A stretch of 5,945 bases of DNA. Source: DAOTXK01 sp034435395 (GTDB lineage: Bacteria > Chloroflexota > Anaerolineae > Aggregatilineales > Ch27). Below the pieces are notes generated by a model. The model saw nothing but the letters and a program-made list of their open reading frames with translations, made no database searches and was not told where the DNA came from. The position numbers and the translations under genes were made by a program. The stretch spans positions 1 to 5,945 of the forward strand of contig DAOTXK010000436.1 of the NCBI GenBank assembly GCA_034435395.1, written 5' to 3'. Below, piece by piece: positions 4,560 to 5,945 of this stretch; the stretch's first letter is position 1; the number at the start of each line of letters is the position of its first letter.

Positions 4560-5945
4560 CTATTCGGTCGAACTGACGATCTTCGTCACGGCGTGGGCAG
4601 CTGCCAGGCGCGCGATCGGCACGCGGTATGGCGAGCAGCTCACATAGTTCAGACCAGCGCGGTGGCAGAACTCGATGCTGGCCGGGTCGCCGCCATGCTC
4701 GCCGCAGATACCGACCTCCAGGTCAGGGCGGGTCCGGCGACCCTTCTCAACCCCCATAAAGATCAACTGCCCCACCCCGGCCTCGTCGAGCGTCTGGAAG
4801 GGGTTCTGAGGCAGGATGTTGAGGTCGCCTTCATCTGCGTACCGCAGCAGGAACTTGCGCTCGGCATCATCACGGCTGATGCCGAAGGTCATCTGGGTCA
4901 GGTCGTTGGTGCCGAAGCTGAAGAACTGAGCCACCTCCGCGATCTCGTCAGCGGTCAGCGCCGCGCGCGGGACTTCGATCATCGTGCCGAACTTGTACTC
5001 AACCCGGATGCCTTTCTCCTTCATGACCTGCTCGGCCACTTCCACAAGCAGCGGCTGGATATGCTTGAGCTCGTTGACGTGGCTGGTCAGCGGGATCATG
5101 ACCTCAGGCTTGACGACCACCCCTTCTTTGGCGGCATCACAGGCTGCCTCAAAAATGGCGCGGACCTGCATCTTGTTCAGGCTGGGCATGGTGATGCCCA
5201 AACGACAGCCGCGCAGGCCCAGCATCGGGTTAAACTCGTGCATGTCGCGCACGGCCGCCAGCAGTTTCTCCTTGGCCGGATCGCTCTTGCCCTGCGCTTT
5301 AAGCGTGGCCACTTCCTCGATCAGTTCTTCCAGCGAGGGCAGGAACTCATGCAATGGCGGGTCCAGCAGGCGGATGATCACCGGCAGGCCATCCATCACC
5401 TTAAATATCCCATAGAAGTCCTCGCGTTGCAGCGGCAGGAGCACGTTGTCCAGCACGCGGTTGAACTCCTCCTCGGTCTCCGCCAGGATGGCCTCCTGGA
5501 ACTTCTCCGTGCGGTCGCCGAGGAACATATGCTCGGTCCGGCACAGGCCGATCCCCTGCGCGCCGTAGCTGCGGGCGCGGGCCGCCTGCTCCGGATCGTC
5601 GGCGTTGGCCCACACCTGGAGCTTCCGGATGCCGTCGGCCCATTCCAGGATGGTTTGCAGCTCAGGCTGATCATCGAAGGACGGGGCGACGGTGGGCAGC
5701 GCGCCTTTGAAGACTTCGCCGGTCGCGCCATTCAGCGAGATGGTGTCGCCCTCCTTGATCACCTGGCCGTCCACCGTGAACTGCTTCTTGTGCAGGTCGA
5801 TTTTGATGTCCTCGGCGCCGGCCACGCAGGGCTTGCCCAGCTGGCGGGCTACCACGGCAGCGTGGCTGGTCGCCCCGCCATGCTGGGTCAGGATTCCCTT
5901 AGCCGCGATCATGCCATGCACATCGTCGGGCGTGGTCTCCGGACG
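4560..5945 (-). CDS. ppdK: Pyruvate,phosphate dikinase, 5' end cut off
   Basis: Interconverts pyruvate, ATP and phosphate with PEP, AMP and pyrophosphate in the cytoplasm. The frame is open to the right edge, giving 461 residues. The edge begins RPETTPDD, a family-typical lead-in to the swivelling domain, so the GTG at 5921 is internal and not the true start. The catalytic phosphohistidine is H28 of the fragment (codon 5864-5862) in GGATSHAAVVAR; many relatives have Met where A25 stands. The adjacent T26 and S27 match the regulatory Thr and Ser of plant PPDK. The C-terminal PEP/pyruvate barrel shows GIGLCRTEHMF, LRGCRLG, FGTMIEVPRAAL, FSFGTNDLTQMTFG, CGEHGGDP and the active-site cysteine in NYVSCSPYRVP. 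GTNDLTQ and the long barrel separate it from PEP synthase and PtsI. Known members have about 870-900 residues, so the ATP-grasp half (around 420 residues) is missing. pckA follows after a terminator. Confidence 0.96.
   Translation of the reverse strand, partial: RPETTPDDVHGMIAAKGILTQHGGATSHAAVVARQLGKPCVAGAEDIKIDLHKKQFTVDGQVIKEGDTISLNGATGEVFKGALPTVAPSFDDQPELQTILEWADGIRKLQVWANADDPEQAARARSYGAQGIGLCRTEHMFLGDRTEKFQEAILAETEEEFNRVLDNVLLPLQREDFYGIFKVMDGLPVIIRLLDPPLHEFLPSLEELIEEVATLKAQGKSDPAKEKLLAAVRDMHEFNPMLGLRGCRLGITMPSLNKMQVRAIFEAACDAAKEGVVVKPEVMIPLTSHVNELKHIQPLLVEVAEQVMKEKGIRVEYKFGTMIEVPRAALTADEIAEVAQFFSFGTNDLTQMTFGISRDDAERKFLLRYADEGDLNILPQNPFQTLDEAGVGQLIFMGVEKGRRTRPDLEVGICGEHGGDPASIEFCHRAGLNYVSCSPYRVPIARLAAAHAVTKIVSSTE

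Noticed and set aside
3700..4647. A 315-codon plus-strand frame
   Set aside because: It is antisense to pckA and runs across the ppdK terminator into the ppdK 3' end. Its length is explained by GC-rich codon bias of the real gene.
5919..5921. GTG at 5921 as the start of a short 453-residue ppdK
   Set aside because: The frame stays open to the window edge and the eight upstream codons encode the conserved RPETTPDD lead-in, so the gene continues beyond the window.
1..5945. Mobile elements, tRNA or rRNA genes, CRISPR arrays
   Set aside because: No transposase, integrase, cloverleaf or regularly spaced repeats were seen on either strand. The window reads as ordinary chromosomal DNA.

Overview
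All four recognisable genes in this GC-rich window lie on the minus strand, so they are read from right to left. In transcription order they are: the C-terminal half of pyruvate,phosphate dikinase (ppdK, 5' end cut by the right edge), a complete ATP-type phosphoenolpyruvate carboxykinase (pckA), a complete 409-residue protein with FHA, response-regulator receiver and FHA domains, and the N-terminal three quarters of folylpolyglutamate synthase (folC, 3' end cut by the left edge). The long plus-strand reading frames are antisense shadows of these genes. The style of the FolC sequence, the ATP-type PckA beside PpdK, and the FHA/receiver protein suggest a free-living bacterium, perhaps Chloroflexota. 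That is an impression from protein style, not a proven assignment.

Region by region (plus coordinates): 1-968 folC; 969-1233 an intergenic stretch with a good sigma70-type promoter for folC, an attenuator-like leader hairpin and a short terminator-like hairpin behind the FHA gene; 1234-2463 the FHA-REC-FHA gene; 2464-2868 a 405-base gap with a 12-base perfect palindrome, two tandem hairpins and an AT-rich island but no convincing gene; 2869-4470 pckA with a strong Shine-Dalgarno sequence; 4471-4559 a short gap with a convincing intrinsic terminator for ppdK; 4560-5945 ppdK.

PpdK (pyruvate <-> PEP) and PckA (oxaloacetate <-> PEP) sit at the PEP-pyruvate-oxaloacetate node and together can feed gluconeogenesis. 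FolC acts in folate metabolism and appears to have its own promoter. The FHA-REC-FHA protein is the least ordinary item. It has a complete-looking phosphoacceptor receiver between two FHA modules. The second FHA keeps the phosphothreonine-binding residues; the first looks like a degenerate copy. It has no DNA-binding or enzymatic output domain and no kinase neighbour in the window. The two most checkable new ideas are this protein's architecture and the mutually exclusive hairpins in the folC leader.
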